DNA from: Tsukamurella spumae
GTDB taxonomy: Bacteria; Actinomycetota; Actinomycetes; Mycobacteriales; Mycobacteriaceae
NCBI RefSeq assembly: GCF_012396015.1
Contig: NZ_JAAXOQ010000009.1
Span: 98,117 to 162,116 of the forward strand
DNA: 64,000 nt
Direction of reading: 5' to 3'
Under the pieces are notes generated by a model. The model did not search any database and had not been told where the DNA came from. It worked only from the letters and a program-made list of their open reading frames with translations. Made by a program: the position numbers and the translations under genes. This document shows, one piece after another, positions 1 to 10,287 of the stretch. How positions within the stretch are numbered: position 1 is the stretch's first letter; every line of letters starts with the position of its first letter.

Positions 1-66
1 CGCCAGGTCCGACCTGGCCCGGTCCATCAGGGATTCGACGGTGCGCGGCAGGCTGCTGTCGGTCAT
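1..66 (-). CDS. 5' end of a leftward gene, truncated by the window edge
   Basis: Only the first 22 codons are inside the window, starting at ATG 66 and beginning MTDSSLPRTVES. The reading frame is open to the edge. The stretch resembles, from memory, the N-terminus of actinobacterial M20-family dipeptidases, but 22 residues cannot establish this. No clear ribosome binding site precedes the ATG. The gene would be divergent from the lipoprotein cluster, leaving about 75 bp for both promoters. Confidence 0.4.
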   Translation of the reverse strand, partial: MTDSSLPRTVESLMDRARSDLA

Positions 67-140
67 CGGTTCACGATAGCGCGGCGCAGGGAGTCGATAC
101 GCGTCCCGTGGTTGACTGGATGACTCCGGAGGAGGAATCC

Positions 141-1307
141 ATGGTACGAAGGTCGATCGCCGCGGTGGGGGCCGCACTACTGCTCGCCGGCTGTTCCACG
201 ACGGTGGCGGGCACACCCGAGGCGGACCCGTCGGGAATGCCGAGGCCGGACACGGGCTCGTACGCGACCGCACCGCGGACCGTCGAACCGATGACGGAGA
301 AGGTGCAGGCCGCTGCTGAGGGCTTCCGGATGATGGAGATCATTCCGCTCGCCACTCAGATCGACGGCTCGGTCCGGTACCCGGGGAGGCCCGGCGTCGG
401 TCGGATCTCGAGTTCCATCGGGTCAGCCATCGGCGAGGGGGTCGGCAAGGCGCTCGAGGGCCTGGAAGTGGGGGCGTACACCTCGGCGGGCGACAAGGCG
501 CCGGGTTCGAAGTCGACCGATTCCGGTAAGGACCTGATCACGGGCGTGTTCCGGTTCAAGGACGAGGCCGCGGCGCGCGCGGCGGTCGGCAATCCGGCCG
601 TCTTCGCCGAGGACAAGGGTTTCGCGGGTTCCACGCCGACACCGAAGGTGCCCGTGACCGTCCCGGGATACGCGAACGCGAAGGCGTACACGAAGACGAC
701 CACGTACTCGACCAGCACCGTCGGACTGCTCGCGAGCGGGCGGTACGTCCTCGCCGGCTGGACGACGGGCTCGCTCGACTGGGTCAAGAAGTTCTTCGAC
801 CTGCAGATCCCGGCGTTGAAGGACTTCACGCCGACGCCGGTGGACAAGTTCTCCACCCTGACGCGCGACCACGACGATCTGCTGAAGTACACCCTCGCGG
901 AATCGACCCCGACCATCTACCAGGCCACGCTGAACGCCCGGACGATGACGCCCATGCAGAGCGATATCACTGCTGCCGTCAAGGATTTCGCCGACGCCGG
1001 CGTCGACTACATCGCCCGCGCCGGGAACAACGTCTATCGTGCGCGGGACGCTGCCGGTGCCTCGCTGCTCGCTGATCGGTTCATCACCGAGACGCGGACC
1101 TTCTACGCCGGGTCGACCGAGTCGAAGCCGAAGGGGGTGCCGGGCGGGCGCTGCCTGACCTATCCCTCGTACTCCGGATCCAAAGACACCAGTACATACT
1201 GCGTCGCGCCGGTCGGGCGCTACCTGGCGGAGGTCTCCGATACGCAGCAGACGCGCGCGAATCAGGCCATCGGTGCGTCGTACCTCGTTCTGCGGGAGGC
1301 GAAGTGA
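141..1307 (+). CDS. Lipoprotein of the DUF7373-type family, first of three tandem paralogues
   Basis: 388-residue predicted secreted lipoprotein of unknown function. The N-terminus is a short signal peptide ending in a lipobox (LLAGC), followed by STTVAGTP. I chose ATG 141 because a GGAGGAGG-like ribosome binding site sits just upstream and the signal peptide then starts correctly; GTG 108 would add eleven residues before it. The mature part shares conserved blocks with the next two genes: a TP-D motif after the Cys, an FTPTP-DK block near the middle, a VYRA-DA block, and a C-terminal Cys pair ending in an A-YL-L---K tail. The stop overlaps the next start by 4 bp, so the three genes should form one operon. 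The family assignment comes from the lipobox-plus-repeat-block layout and is fairly secure; the function is unknown. Confidence 0.85.
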   Translation: MVRRSIAAVGAALLLAGCSTTVAGTPEADPSGMPRPDTGSYATAPRTVEPMTEKVQAAAEGFRMMEIIPLATQIDGSVRYPGRPGVGRISSSIGSAIGEGVGKALEGLEVGAYTSAGDKAPGSKSTDSGKDLITGVFRFKDEAAARAAVGNPAVFAEDKGFAGSTPTPKVPVTVPGYANAKAYTKTTTYSTSTVGLLASGRYVLAGWTTGSLDWVKKFFDLQIPALKDFTPTPVDKFSTLTRDHDDLLKYTLAESTPTIYQATLNARTMTPMQSDITAAVKDFADAGVDYIARAGNNVYRARDAAGASLLADRFITETRTFYAGSTESKPKGVPGGRCLTYPSYSGSKDTSTYCVAPVGRYLAEVSDTQQTRANQAIGASYLVLREAK

Positions 1308-2482
1308 GGATCCGAGTGGCCCTCGTGCTCGCCTCCGCCGCCCTCCTCGCCGGGTGCTCGACGACGGTGCCCGGCACCGCCGTCGTCGATCCCGGCGCGG
1401 TCCCGAGGCCGGACTACGGCTCCAACCGCATCGAGCCCCGTGACGTCGGTACGGCCGATACCGTGCTGGGGCTCGTGCTCGAGGGTCGCCGGATGGCGGC
1501 GACGGCGCCGCTCCTGTTCACGATCGACCCCGCGATCCGGTACAGCAGCCAGGTCGAGGCCGGGCAGCTCAACACCGGACGGAACAATGTGCGGTTCATG
1601 GTCGGGCAGCTCGGTGCGGACGCCTTCCGCGATCACGAGGTGGGCTTTTTCATCGGCGCGAGCGACCAGAAGCCCGGTGTCCGCAGCTCCTCGACCACGA
1701 CGTCCCGCGGCGTCACCGTCGGAGTGCTCCGCATGCCGTCGCCGGCTAGGGCGGCGGCCGCCGTCACCGCCGGCCTGCGCGGTCGCGAACCCGATGCGAG
1801 CGCGGACACCCCGGAGAAGAAGACGCTCGCGATCCCCGGCTACGACACGGCGATCGCGTACTCGCAGGCCTTCAAGACCGGCACGCCGAACGCCGCGTTC
1901 CTGGCCTACCAGCAGTACGTGATCTTCGCCTACGGCGCGTACTCGCCCGCGCAGATCCAGAAGTACTTCGACGCCCAGATCAAGGGCCTCGGCGGCTTCA
2001 CGCCGACCCCCGTCGACAAGGTCACCACACTCCCCGTCGACGACTCCGGCGTCGCGAAGTACACACTGCCGCCGAGCACTGAGGACCCCACGCGCACAGG
2101 GACACTGCCGATCCCGGTGGCCCTGCAGAACCAGCTCGACGTGACCAGCGCGAAGAACGCCTTCGACGACGCCGGGGTCGACGCGGTCGGCGTGGGCAAC
2201 AGCACCGTCTACCGCGCGAAGGACGCGGCCGCGGCGGTCCGGATGCAGAGGTCCTTGGTCGACGACGTGCGGGGCTTCTACTCGACGAACACGCCCATCG
2301 CCGCGAAGAACATCCCCGGCGTGGTGTGCATGGTGCTGCCGATGTACCCGGGCAGCTCCGTCACGACCAACTGGTGCATCGCCACGGCGGGCCGATACGT
2401 CGTGGAAGTCGCTGCGGGGCAACAGCAACAGGCCGTTCAACGGATCGGCGCCGAATACCTGATTCTGAGGGACGCGAAGTGA
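1304..2482 (+). CDS. Lipoprotein of the DUF7373-type family, second of three tandem paralogues
   Basis: 392 residues. It starts at a GTG inside the GTGA overlap with the previous stop. Signal peptide, lipobox LLAGC and the STTVPGT segment mirror the first paralogue. The middle carries GGFTPTPVDKVTTL, matching its neighbours, and a TVYRAKDA block follows. The C-terminus keeps two cysteines (VVCMVLPM and NWCIA) that could form a disulfide. The arrangement indicates two successive tandem duplications with considerable divergence since. It is probably anchored to the outer face of the membrane. No enzymatic motif is visible. Confidence 0.85.
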   Translation: MRIRVALVLASAALLAGCSTTVPGTAVVDPGAVPRPDYGSNRIEPRDVGTADTVLGLVLEGRRMAATAPLLFTIDPAIRYSSQVEAGQLNTGRNNVRFMVGQLGADAFRDHEVGFFIGASDQKPGVRSSSTTTSRGVTVGVLRMPSPARAAAAVTAGLRGREPDASADTPEKKTLAIPGYDTAIAYSQAFKTGTPNAAFLAYQQYVIFAYGAYSPAQIQKYFDAQIKGLGGFTPTPVDKVTTLPVDDSGVAKYTLPPSTEDPTRTGTLPIPVALQNQLDVTSAKNAFDDAGVDAVGVGNSTVYRAKDAAAAVRMQRSLVDDVRGFYSTNTPIAAKNIPGVVCMVLPMYPGSSVTTNWCIATAGRYVVEVAAGQQQQAVQRIGAEYLILRDAK

Positions 2483-3675
2483 GGAACACAGTGCGGAAAT
2501 CAGTGACGGCGGCGGTGCTCGCCGCCTGTGCGGTCGTCGCCGGGTGCAGTACGACGGTGGCCGGTACCCCGGTGGCGGATCCGTCAGCGGTGCCGAAGCC
2601 GGAGACGGGCTCCTATGCAACGACGGCCCGCACGATCGGCGCACCGTCGCAGGCCGACGGGGTGTCGCTCGAGGGCTACCGGATGGTTGCGGCCATGCCG
2701 TACCTCTACGACATCGACCCCGCGCTGCACTTCCAGGGCGACGTGTCGGTGGGCTCGGGGAAGACCGGAGCGGCGTCGGTCAAGAACATCTTCGGCGAGG
2801 CGGCCGACAAGGCGATCGGCGGCGTCGTCGAGGTCGCGGCGGTGGTCGGTGCCGGATCCCAGCAGCAGGGTGCCAAGTACGACCCGAAGGTCGAGAAGCG
2901 CGAGGTCACCATCGCGGTTCTGCGCACTGCTTCGGACGGGGTCGCAGCCTCCGCGGTGGGCTCCTCGCTGATGGCCGCGCAGAAGGACATCTTCGGCAAG
3001 GACGAGCCGGCGAAGGTCGCCCTGTCGATCCCGGGCTACGACAAGGCGATCGCGTATACCCAGGCCTACGAGGGCGCCGGGAGGTCGACCGTTGCCTTCC
3101 TGACGTACAAGCAGTACGTCATCGGCGTGTACGGCGACTTCTCCGCCGACCAGATCCGCACCTACTTCGACAAGCAGACGAAGGAGCTGGACGGGTTCAC
3201 CCCCACCCCGCTCGACAAGGTCACCTCGCTCAAGCTCGACGAATCCGGAGTGGCCACGCTGACCCTGGCCCCGTCGAAGGGCAGCGGCGGATACTCGTTG
3301 CCCACCCGCCAGGCGGTCCCCCGTCAGACGGACGTCTCACGCTCGGTGAAGACCTTCGCCGACGCCGGGGTGGACGTGATCGGCTCGGGTGGGAGCACCG
3401 TGTACCGGGCGCGCGATGCCGAGGGGGCGAAGCACGTCGCCGACGAGTTCATCGCGGAGACGAAGGGCGCCTACGCAGGCGCCGAATCCGAGCGGGTGAC
3501 GGGCGTGCCGGGCTCGACCTGCCTGACCTACGCGACCTACGAGGGGTCGAAGGACAAGCGGACGTACTGCGTCGTTCCGGTTGGTCGGTATCTGGCGGAG
3601 GTCACCACCACGCAGCACGACCAGGCGACCCAGGCGATCGGTGCGGCCTACCTGATCCTCGCCGCGCAGAAGTAG
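2479..3675 (+). CDS. Lipoprotein of the DUF7373-type family, third of three tandem paralogues
   Basis: 398 residues from GTG 2479, which overlaps the previous stop as GTGA; GTG 2491 is an alternative start four codons in. Signal peptide with lipobox VVAGC, then STTVAGTPVADPS, nearly the same as paralogue one. It is closer to paralogue one than to paralogue two in several blocks: PETGSYATTART near the start, and TYCVVPVGRYLAEV near the end. A strong bidirectional hairpin terminator follows 10 bp after the stop, so this gene closes the operon. Function unknown. Confidence 0.85.
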   Translation: MRNTVRKSVTAAVLAACAVVAGCSTTVAGTPVADPSAVPKPETGSYATTARTIGAPSQADGVSLEGYRMVAAMPYLYDIDPALHFQGDVSVGSGKTGAASVKNIFGEAADKAIGGVVEVAAVVGAGSQQQGAKYDPKVEKREVTIAVLRTASDGVAASAVGSSLMAAQKDIFGKDEPAKVALSIPGYDKAIAYTQAYEGAGRSTVAFLTYKQYVIGVYGDFSADQIRTYFDKQTKELDGFTPTPLDKVTSLKLDESGVATLTLAPSKGSGGYSLPTRQAVPRQTDVSRSVKTFADAGVDVIGSGGSTVYRARDAEGAKHVADEFIAETKGAYAGAESERVTGVPGSTCLTYATYEGSKDKRTYCVVPVGRYLAEVTTTQHDQATQAIGAAYLILAAQK

Positions 3676-3684
3676 CGCGAACGA

Positions 3685-3717
3685 CGAAGGGCGCACCCTT
3701 GCCGGGTGCGCCCTTCG
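3685..3717. terminator. Bidirectional hairpin terminator between convergent genes
   Basis: A perfect 14-bp stem (3685-3698 with 3704-3717) around a 5-base loop. It lies between the stop of the third lipoprotein gene and the stop of the leftward SRPBCC gene, so it can serve both. Confidence 0.85.
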
Positions 3718-3733
3718 ATCGTGCGGGAGCGGG

Positions 3734-4195
3734 CTACTTCGCCTCGGCCTCGGTCTTGATGTGGGAGAGGGTCTGCTTCATGCCGACCAGCAGGCCACGC
3801 TCGAAGTCCTCGTTGCCGCCCAGCAGCGCGGAAACGAGGCCGCTGCTCAGCGCGGTGGTCCTGCCGCCGGCCGCCTCGCGCCGCTCGACGACGGTGGTCT
3901 TGTCGCCGTCAGGCACGAGGGTGAAGCTCCAGACGGTGTGGTTCTCGGCGACGCGGAAGGCCACCCGCTCGTTCGCCGTGAACTCGGTGACCCGGGTGTT
4001 GGTCGGCCAGACCTTCCACCCCTGACGGTTGATGTTCAGCATGCGGCTGCCGACCTTGAGCGGGCCGCCGAAGACGAACACCTTCTTGCACTGCGGGCTG
4101 CGACGGCCCATCGCCTCGAGGTCGGACACGACGGCCCAGACCTTCTCCACGGGCGCGTCGATCACGACGCTCGACTCCAATACGGGGGTTGCCAT
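3734..4195 (-). CDS. SRPBCC (START-like) family protein
   Basis: 153 residues. The opening block, with ESSVVIDAPVEKVWAVVSD at about residues 7-25, is the typical first strand and helix of the SRPBCC or polyketide-cyclase/dehydrase fold. A long C-terminal helix (about 125-150) closes the cavity. Such proteins bind hydrophobic small molecules or lipids, and no catalytic residues are diagnostic here. The gene is convergent with the lipoprotein operon and divergent from groEL. Its promoter region is shared with the CIRCE operators, so it may itself be heat responsive, but that is only inference. Confidence 0.8.
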   Translation of the reverse strand: MATPVLESSVVIDAPVEKVWAVVSDLEAMGRRSPQCKKVFVFGGPLKVGSRMLNINRQGWKVWPTNTRVTEFTANERVAFRVAENHTVWSFTLVPDGDKTTVVERREAAGGRTTALSSGLVSALLGGNEDFERGLLVGMKQTLSHIKTEAEAK

Positions 4196-4271
4196 GACCG
4201 GATCCTACCCATGAGTAGGAACCGTCCGACGGTGCCGTGCTTCCGCCCGGGGCGGAACAGCCGGGATCGAC

Positions 4272-4298
4272 CTTGCACTCGACCCCGTCGAGTGCTAG
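4272..4298. promoter_or_regulatory. CIRCE-like HrcA operator, upstream copy
   Basis: Inverted repeat CTTGCACTC - 9 bases - GAGTGCTAG. It matches the CIRCE consensus TTAGCACTC-N9-GAGTGCTAA at most positions, with the left arm the more degenerate. It begins seven bases before a second, better copy. Confidence 0.8.
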
Positions 4299-4305
4299 AA
4301 ACGAG

Positions 4306-6098
<1,793 letters not shown>

Positions 6099-6123
6099 GT
6101 CCAGCCACTCGGCTTGGGATTTC

Positions 6124-6159
6124 GGGCCCGGCATCGTCGTATTCGACGGTGCCGGGCCC
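6124..6159 (+). terminator. Intrinsic terminator of groEL2
   Basis: A 16-bp stem (6124-6139 with 6144-6159, one G-T pair) and 4-base loop, followed by a T-rich run (TTCCTTTTCC). The right arm contains CGACGGTGC, the reverse complement of the window's over-represented GCACCGTCG 9-mer. Confidence 0.92.
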
Positions 6160-6175
6160 TTCCTTTTCCGCCTTC

Positions 6176-6254
6176 GACCTGCGCATTGTCACTTTACGGC
6201 GAAGCTAAAGTGACAACCTTCGCGTCGTGCGGGGATTCTTGTCACTTTCGGCGG
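6176..6254. repeat. 79-bp direct repeat, copy 1, overlapping the 3' end of the AlbA-type gene
   Basis: Identical to 8027-8105 except for four bases. It contains a perfect inverted repeat, TTGTCACTTTA (6186-6196), 9 bases, TAAAGTGACAA (6206-6216), plus a third half-site TTGTCACTTT at 6239-6248. The stop codon of the leftward gene (6242-6244) lies within it. It is clearly more AT-rich than its surroundings. The hairpin could act as that gene's terminator or as a protein-binding site. Confidence 0.9.
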
Positions 6255-7957
6255 ACGAACCGTGTGGTCCTGCCCGCACCTTCGCTGCTCAACCAGCCCT
6301 GCTCGCGGAGGAACCGTTGTGCCGTACCGCGGGAGACGCCCGTGACTTCCATGAGGTCGCCGGAGGTCACCGCCTCATGCGTCGACAGCCAGTGCTCGAC
6401 GACGGCTCTCAGAGTGTCGGGTGCGGTGGACGCGTGCGCCATCGCGGGGTCGAGGCGCGTGCCGCTGCCCGCCGCTACCGCACGAGCCCAAGCGCCGGGG
6501 CCGAACATCCACACATCCTTGTACTCGACGATCAGCGGTTCGTCGTCGACTGTGGTTTGCATGGCGCTGCGCACCGCATCCCGCGCCTCCTCGGCGTGAG
6601 CCTGGAGAACCTCGGCGAGCGTATCGATCGTCAGATAGGGCTCTCGCAGGAGAACGAAGACGATGATCGCGATACGGAAGTCATCCTGGCGAGCGACCGG
6701 TCGAATGGCACGCACCAATTCGACGACGGGATTCACGGGCTCCCCGCCGACCAGTACGCACTCGACGTGCGGACCGGAGACTTCGACGATGCGCGGTGGA
6801 CGATGACCCACGACGATCATCGCCTGGTACATGCGGTCGACGCCCAGCCCCTGCTTCTCGACGAGGCCGAGGGCGCGGAACAGATCCGCTAGAGCGGGGT
6901 ATCGCGCATGCCTGCTCGAGAGGACGTTTCGCTCGGACACTTCGCCGCTGAAGCCGCCCGGACTTCGCACCAGCAGAGTCGAGTCCGCGCTGATCCATCG
7001 GACCTCGGTGGGCTCCCGACGGTTCCAATCCCGGTGGACCAGGCCGTTGAGAATCGCCTCACGAGCGGCCTGTTGGGGCACCTCGCGGATCGGCGTCGCC
7101 GCGAATCGGTCGGTTCGCGAGATGGGGAGGTTTCGCGCGTTGAGCGCCGTCTCGATGTATTCCAGCTGCTCGATGAGGGACTGGTCCTGCCGCGCGGCCT
7201 CTCTGCCGAGCAGGGCGCCTCCGGGTACTTCCAATGTGGTCAGGTCGATCGCTGACCACCCGACAGGGGTGAGGAGCAGGGCGGCGGCCGCCGAGAGTCG
7301 TCCGTCGCTACGAAGCCCGCCGATGCGCCGGATCAGCTGTTCGGCGCTGAGGTCGTCGCCTCCGGGCACGTACTCACGCACGAGGGCCAACGCGCGTGGA
7401 GTGACATCGGTGAGGCCGCGGTCCGAGGCCGCGCCCATCGGGTCGTAGCCGAGCCGGGTGGAACGGTGTTCCCACCATTCGGCTCGATCGACCGCAACAC
7501 AGGAATCTCCGACGCGCCAACGGATCCGGTCCCCGGAATCGGTCACGGGTTCGGGGGACTCCGCCACGAACAGGACGAGTAGCCGCTGACCACCGACACG
7601 GCGCTCGCGGATATCGGGTGCGATGTCCACGGCGCGGTGGATGCGCTGTCGAAGCCAGTCCACGTCGAGCTCGGTGCCGATCAACGCGCCGGTGCGATCC
7701 TCCACACCGAGGATCAGAGCGCCGCCACCCGGGGTATTGGCGAAGCAGGCCACCTCGTCAGCGAGCTTCTTCGCAGCCTCGGGATTCTGGGGGGATCCGG
7801 GTTCGATGATCTTGCCGATGCGTCGCCCGGCCTCCTCTTTGAAGTCGATCGCTTGATGCTCGCGGGTGAGGAGGAGTGATCCGTCGGATTCGGAGGCGAG
7901 GATCGCTTCGACGGACTCCTCCAGCTTCTGGCGCTGGTCCATGCTCCAAGGGCGCAT
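6242..7957 (-). CDS. AlbA/Schlafen-domain ATP-binding transcriptional regulator
   Basis: 571 residues from ATG 7957, with GGGAG eight bases upstream. The N-terminus (about 20-160) carries the AlbA_2 (divergent Schlafen AlbA) signature: IDFKEEAGR, then FANTPGGGALILGVED. The middle (about 290-420) has the layout of the HATPase_c_4 segment of such regulators: REAILNGLVHRDW, then FSGEVSERN and ALADLFRALGLVEKQGLGVDRM. The C-terminus (about 525-571) holds a predicted winged-helix HTH (SGDLMEVTGVSRGTAQRFL). The family covers putative transcriptional regulators and some phage-defence proteins; targets are unknown. The gene is bracketed by 79-bp direct repeats, one over its stop and one about 70 bp upstream of its start, suggesting mobility or autoregulation. 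It has no operon partner. Confidence 0.85.
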   Translation of the reverse strand: MRPWSMDQRQKLEESVEAILASESDGSLLLTREHQAIDFKEEAGRRIGKIIEPGSPQNPEAAKKLADEVACFANTPGGGALILGVEDRTGALIGTELDVDWLRQRIHRAVDIAPDIRERRVGGQRLLVLFVAESPEPVTDSGDRIRWRVGDSCVAVDRAEWWEHRSTRLGYDPMGAASDRGLTDVTPRALALVREYVPGGDDLSAEQLIRRIGGLRSDGRLSAAAALLLTPVGWSAIDLTTLEVPGGALLGREAARQDQSLIEQLEYIETALNARNLPISRTDRFAATPIREVPQQAAREAILNGLVHRDWNRREPTEVRWISADSTLLVRSPGGFSGEVSERNVLSSRHARYPALADLFRALGLVEKQGLGVDRMYQAMIVVGHRPPRIVEVSGPHVECVLVGGEPVNPVVELVRAIRPVARQDDFRIAIIVFVLLREPYLTIDTLAEVLQAHAEEARDAVRSAMQTTVDDEPLIVEYKDVWMFGPGAWARAVAAGSGTRLDPAMAHASTAPDTLRAVVEHWLSTHEAVTSGDLMEVTGVSRGTAQRFLREQGWLSSEGAGRTTRFVRRK

Positions 7958-8026
7958 CGTAGTGGCTCCCTTCCGTCGGGTGGCCGTGTGGTTCGTACGG
8001 GTTGGTACGGGCTCAGAGTAGACGTT

Positions 8027-8105
8027 GACCTGCGTATTGTCACTTTACGACGAAGCTAAAGTGACAACATTCGCGCCGTGCGGGGATTCTTGTCACTTTC
8101 GGCGG
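8027..8105. repeat. 79-bp direct repeat, copy 2, upstream of the AlbA-type gene
   Basis: 95% identical to 6176-6254, offset by exactly 1851 bp. The same inverted repeat lies at 8037-8067 and the third half-site at 8090-8099. It lies 70-148 bp before the start of the leftward gene, where an operator would be expected. Confidence 0.9.
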
Positions 8106-8398
8106 GGCGTCAGGGTGATGGCCACCCGGATGGTCGTGCTCCCCACGGTGCAGGGCTGATCGCTGACCGGCGGCGGTAGGGGCGGCACGGGGTGATGCGC
8201 TGAGAGCATCACCTGCTGTCCGAGCATCGTCCTGAGCAGCAGGTTCGGAGGGATGCGCCGGACGCATCGGTGTTCCGCGCAGCCGATCCGCCGCACACCC
8301 CGCGCTGCGCTCCCGGCGGGCAACCCCGCCGCGCGGGCCGAGCCGCCCGTTGGCAGAATCGTCGGGAGCACCGTCGGATGATGAGGAGATAGAGAGCC
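8106..8398. other. Intergenic region before htpG, no gene seen
   Basis: I see no credible gene. Leftward frames here are low-complexity (Pro- and Arg-rich) and have no recognisable domain. The part next to htpG holds a GCACCGTCG motif (8362 area) and should contain the htpG promoter. No CIRCE element is visible, unlike for groEL2. Confidence 0.5.
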
Positions 8399-10258
8399 GT
8401 GACCGCGGAGACCCTTCAGTTCCAGGCCGAGACCGATCAGCTGCTGTCGCTGATGATCCACTCCGTGTATTCGGAGAAGGACGTCTTCCTGCGCGAGCTG
8501 ATCTCCAACGCCTCGGACGCGTTGGACAAGCTGCGGCTGGAGGCCTACCAGGACAAGGATCTCGACGCGGACGCCTCCGACCTGCACATCGAGCTGCGCC
8601 CCGACGCCGAGGCCCGCACGCTGACCATCGCGGACAACGGGATCGGCATGAGCCGCGCCGAGGTCGTCGACCTGATCGGCACGCTCGCGAAGTCCGGAAC
8701 GGGCGAGCTCAAGCGCAAGCTGGAGGCCGCGAGGCAGGCGAAGGAGCAGGGCGCCTCGGCGGAGCTCATCGGCCAGTTCGGCATCGGCTTCTACTCGGCG
8801 TTCATGGTCGCCGACCGCGTCGTACTGGTCACGCGCAAGGCCGGCGAGGACACCGCGACGCGCTGGGAGTCCGAGGGCCACGGCACGTACACCGTCACCG
8901 ATCTCACCGGCGACGACGTGCCCGCGCAGCACGGCACCACCATCACCCTGCACCTGCGTGCCGCGGACGGAGACGACAGCCTCCACGACTACGCCTCCGA
9001 GTCCGTGCTCCGCACGGTCGTGCGGCGCTACAGCGACTTCATCGCCTTCCCCATCCGCCTGGGCGACGACACCCTCAATTCCATGCAGGCGCTCTGGGCG
9101 CGCCCGAAGGACGAGGTGAGTGCCGAGGAGTACGCCGACTTCTACCGACACACCAGCCACGCCTTCGACGAGCCGCTCGAGACCATCGCCGTCCGCGCCG
9201 AGGGCACCTTCGAGTACCAGGCACTGCTGTTCATCCCCACGATGCCGCCCTTCGACATGTTCTACCGGAACACCAAGCCGGGCCCCGCCCTCTACGTCAA
9301 GCGGGTGTTCATCATGGATCACTGTGAGGCGCTGCTGCCCCCGTACCTCCGGTTCATCACCGGTGTCGTGGACGCGCAGGACCTGTCCCTCAACGTCTCC
9401 CGCGAGATCCTGCAGAACGACCGCCACCTGGTGATGATCCGCAAGCGTCTGGTCAAGCGCGTGCTGCAGACGATCACTGCGATGCGGGACAACGAGCGGG
9501 AGAAGTACGAGACCTTCTGGACCGCCTTCGGCGCCGTGCTCAAGGAGGGCCTGCTCGACGATCAGGAGAACCGCGAGACCCTGCTGGGGGCATCGTCGTT
9601 CGCGTCGACCTTCAGCGAGGACGGCACGACGGGCCTCGCGGAGTACGTCTCCCGCATGCCGGAGGCGCAGGACGTGATCTACTACGCGGTAGGCGAGTCG
9701 CGGCGCCAGCTGGAGTCCTCTCCGCACCTGGAGGCCTTCGCCGCCAAGGGCTTCGAGGTGCTGCTGCTGACCGACCAGGTGGACGAGCTCTGGACCACCG
9801 GTGCGGAGTTCGACGGTAAGCGGTTCGTCTCCGTGGCGAAGGGCGAGGCCGATCTCGGCGGCGACGCGCCGGAGGCGGAGGGCTTCGAGTCGCTCACCGC
9901 CTGGCTCGCGAAGACGCTGGAGGACAAGGTCTCGGGCGTGCGCCTCACCTCCCGACTGACCAGCTCGCCCGCGTGCCTCGTGGGCGGCGAGTTCGATCTC
10001 AGTCCGCAGCTCGAGCAGATGTACCGCGCCAGCGGCCAGGAGGTGCCGCGCACCCGGCGCACGCTCGAGCTCAACCCGGACAACGCACTCGTGCTCGCCC
10101 TGCGCGAGAAGGTCGGCGACGGCGAGCCCGCCGACGATCTGCAGGACGCCGCCGAGATCCTCTACGGCACCGCGGTGCTCGCCGAGGGCGGTGCCGTGGA
10201 CGACCCGGCCGAGTTCGCCGCGGTGCTCGCCCGGCAGCTCGCCCGCAACCTCGGCTGA
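8399..10258 (+). CDS. htpG: Molecular chaperone HtpG (Hsp90)
   Basis: 619 residues, close to the 624 of E. coli HtpG. GTG 8399 has a GAGGAG-like site upstream and gives TAETLQFQAETDQLLSLMIHS, the usual N-terminus. GHKL ATP-site motifs are in order: ELISNASDALDKL (about 35-47), ADNGIGM (about 79-85), and GQFGIGFYSAFMVAD (about 125-139). The middle domain has the catalytic-loop Arg in NVSREILQND (about 341). The C-terminal dimerisation region ends at about 619. It is an ATP-dependent cytosolic chaperone for stress-damaged or signalling proteins. The gene seems monocistronic or loosely coupled to the DinB-like gene 29 bp downstream. Confidence 0.97.
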   Translation: MTAETLQFQAETDQLLSLMIHSVYSEKDVFLRELISNASDALDKLRLEAYQDKDLDADASDLHIELRPDAEARTLTIADNGIGMSRAEVVDLIGTLAKSGTGELKRKLEAARQAKEQGASAELIGQFGIGFYSAFMVADRVVLVTRKAGEDTATRWESEGHGTYTVTDLTGDDVPAQHGTTITLHLRAADGDDSLHDYASESVLRTVVRRYSDFIAFPIRLGDDTLNSMQALWARPKDEVSAEEYADFYRHTSHAFDEPLETIAVRAEGTFEYQALLFIPTMPPFDMFYRNTKPGPALYVKRVFIMDHCEALLPPYLRFITGVVDAQDLSLNVSREILQNDRHLVMIRKRLVKRVLQTITAMRDNEREKYETFWTAFGAVLKEGLLDDQENRETLLGASSFASTFSEDGTTGLAEYVSRMPEAQDVIYYAVGESRRQLESSPHLEAFAAKGFEVLLLTDQVDELWTTGAEFDGKRFVSVAKGEADLGGDAPEAEGFESLTAWLAKTLEDKVSGVRLTSRLTSSPACLVGGEFDLSPQLEQMYRASGQEVPRTRRTLELNPDNALVLALREKVGDGEPADDLQDAAEILYGTAVLAEGGAVDDPAEFAAVLARQLARNLG

Positions 10259-10287
10259 TCGGCGGCGGGAGGCGTACCGTCGGGTCC

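Noticed and set aside
8040..8267. 75-codon leftward frame next to the second direct repeat
   Set aside because: The sequence is Pro/Arg-rich, has no ribosome binding site and no recognisable domain, and its end falls inside the repeat. It may be decayed sequence, but I see no gene.
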